Below are positions 17,738 to 18,282 of a DNA stretch of 18,282 nucleotides, piece after piece. Below the pieces are notes generated by a model. The model was given only the letters and a program-made list of their open reading frames with translations. It made no database searches and had not been told where the DNA came from. The stretch's first letter is position 1, and each line of letters opens with the position of its first letter. The stretch covers positions 1-18,282 of the forward strand of contig JBGDCZ010000046.1 of the NCBI GenBank assembly GCA_048493715.1, read 5' to 3'. The DNA is from Arsenophonus sp048493715. Its GTDB lineage: Bacteria > Pseudomonadota > Gammaproteobacteria > Enterobacterales > Enterobacteriaceae. The position numbers and the translations under genes were made by a program.

Positions 17738-18164
17738 CTATCGTTTAGGAATAATTAATACCTGCCCTGGGTAAATTTTATTAGGATCTTTCAACATAGG
17801 CTTATTAGCTTCAAAGATTTGTTGATAAAGGTCGGCATCACCATAAACTTTTTTCGCAATAGCACTCAAAGTATCACCAGCTACCACCGTGTAATGCTGA
17901 ACATCACCACTACCCGCCGGTATGGTCTTCGACCTTTTAAACACCAGCAACATTGCCAAGGGCAACCAAGATCTTATTCTTCATGTCAGCAACAATGTCT
18001 TCACCAGAAACGATTACTTTACCATTATTATCAACCTTAACATTAACCTGATCTGCCCCTTTGATGCCTAATGAATCAAGATGTTCTTTCAATTTTTTTT
18101 CTTTATCATCTTTAGTCTGTCTCCCTGTGCTCGGCTCGAACCCACACAGCTTCTCACCCTGTAC
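17738..18164 (-). pseudogene. kbp: kbp (ygaU) remnant, BON-LysM potassium-binding protein
   Basis: Two frames together give a nearly full Kbp (149 residues in E. coli). The BON part is VQGEKL...TKDDKEKKLKEHLDSLG, ADQVNVKVDNNGKVIVSGED and KNKILVALGNVAGV (18164 to about 17945). An in-frame TAA follows, then KVEDH and a frame change near 17930. The LysM domain reads VQHYTVVAGDTLSAIAKKVYGDADLYQQIFEANKPM, then NKIYPGQVLIIP (to stop 17740-17738). No start codon with ribosome binding site is visible at the N-terminus, where MGLFNF is expected. A 75-codon ORF (ATG 17965) would encode LysM alone, but its start lies inside the BON coding sequence in another frame, so I call it a pseudogene. E. coli Kbp binds K+ in the cytoplasm. 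Confidence 0.85.
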
Positions 18165-18219
18165 GCTAATTGCTATATACTATTTTGGTTTCTTTGGATA
18201 GTCAGATGATATTTTTAGA

Positions 18220-18282
18220 TGGTTGGTCGTACAGGATTCGAACCTGTGACCAATTGATTAAAAGTCAACTGCTCTGCCTACT
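18220..18282 (-). tRNA. tRNA-Lys, anticodon TTT (5' end outside the window)
   Basis: On the minus strand the last 63 nt of a tRNA-Lys are present. They include the end of the D arm (GGCAGAGC), the anticodon stem-loop TTGACTTTTAATCAA with anticodon TTT, the T arm AGGTTCGAATCCT and an encoded CCA end at 18222-18220. It is very close to E. coli tRNA-Lys. The 3' acceptor strand reads ACGACCA, so the unseen 5' strand should read TGGTCGT. The gene decodes AAA/AAG and lies upstream of the kbp remnant on the same strand. Confidence 0.95.

Noticed and set aside
18131..18155. A T-arm-like GGGTTCGAGCC on the minus strand suggested a degenerate tRNA next to tRNA-Lys.
   Set aside because: The stem does not pair properly, and the same bases translate in frame as the N-terminal part of the kbp remnant (GEKLCGFEPSTG followed by TKDDKEKK), which explains them.

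Overview
The window looks like a stretch of chromosome from an AT-rich member of the Enterobacterales undergoing reductive evolution, most plausibly a host-associated insect symbiont of the Arsenophonus / Morganellaceae kind. The lineage is inferred from remembered protein similarity and base composition; no search was run. Five protein genes are intact (mlaA, potA, potB, potC, potD) and two tRNA genes are present, one cut by the window edge. They sit among seven broken genes carrying stop codons, frameshifts and internal deletions.

Left part (1-3043). A fadI fragment and a fadL fragment face each other across one deletion junction near 425-435. The deletion removed the start of fadI, whatever lay between, and the start of fadL. 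A possible fadJ start lies at the extreme left. Next come intact mlaA (minus strand) and tRNA-Arg(CCU). The order fadJ-fadI-fadL-mlaA-argW is the enterobacterial backbone as seen in E. coli.

Middle left (3044-6588). Directly downstream of the tRNA, behind a promoter-like sequence and a strong Shine-Dalgarno, lies the near-full-length wreck of a carboxylic acid reductase (CAR). Its adenylation, phosphopantetheine-carrier and NAD(P)H thioester-reductase domains can be followed in order to a typical C-terminus. CARs are best known from Nocardia and Mycobacterium, so this is the most unusual item in the window.

Middle right (6676-10780). The complete spermidine/putrescine importer potABCD is on the minus strand. 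potA-potB overlap and potB-potC are one base apart. potC and potD are separated by about 255 bp holding a 14-bp perfect hairpin and a good sigma-70 promoter, so potD may be transcribed on its own.

Right part (11226-18282). Four wrecks follow: a large HdeD-like (DUF308) membrane protein with a C-terminal cysteine-peptidase-like domain; a small NAD(P)H-dependent FMN/quinone (ChrR-like) reductase; nifJ (pyruvate:flavodoxin oxidoreductase) with an internal deletion; and kbp/ygaU (BON-LysM). A tRNA-Lys(TTT) runs off the right edge.

Together the picture is loss of fatty-acid import and oxidation, anaerobic pyruvate oxidation, an aldehyde-forming reductase and accessory stress functions, while polyamine uptake and outer-membrane lipid asymmetry are kept. 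Assignments rest on sequences recalled from memory and on motifs visible in the translations.
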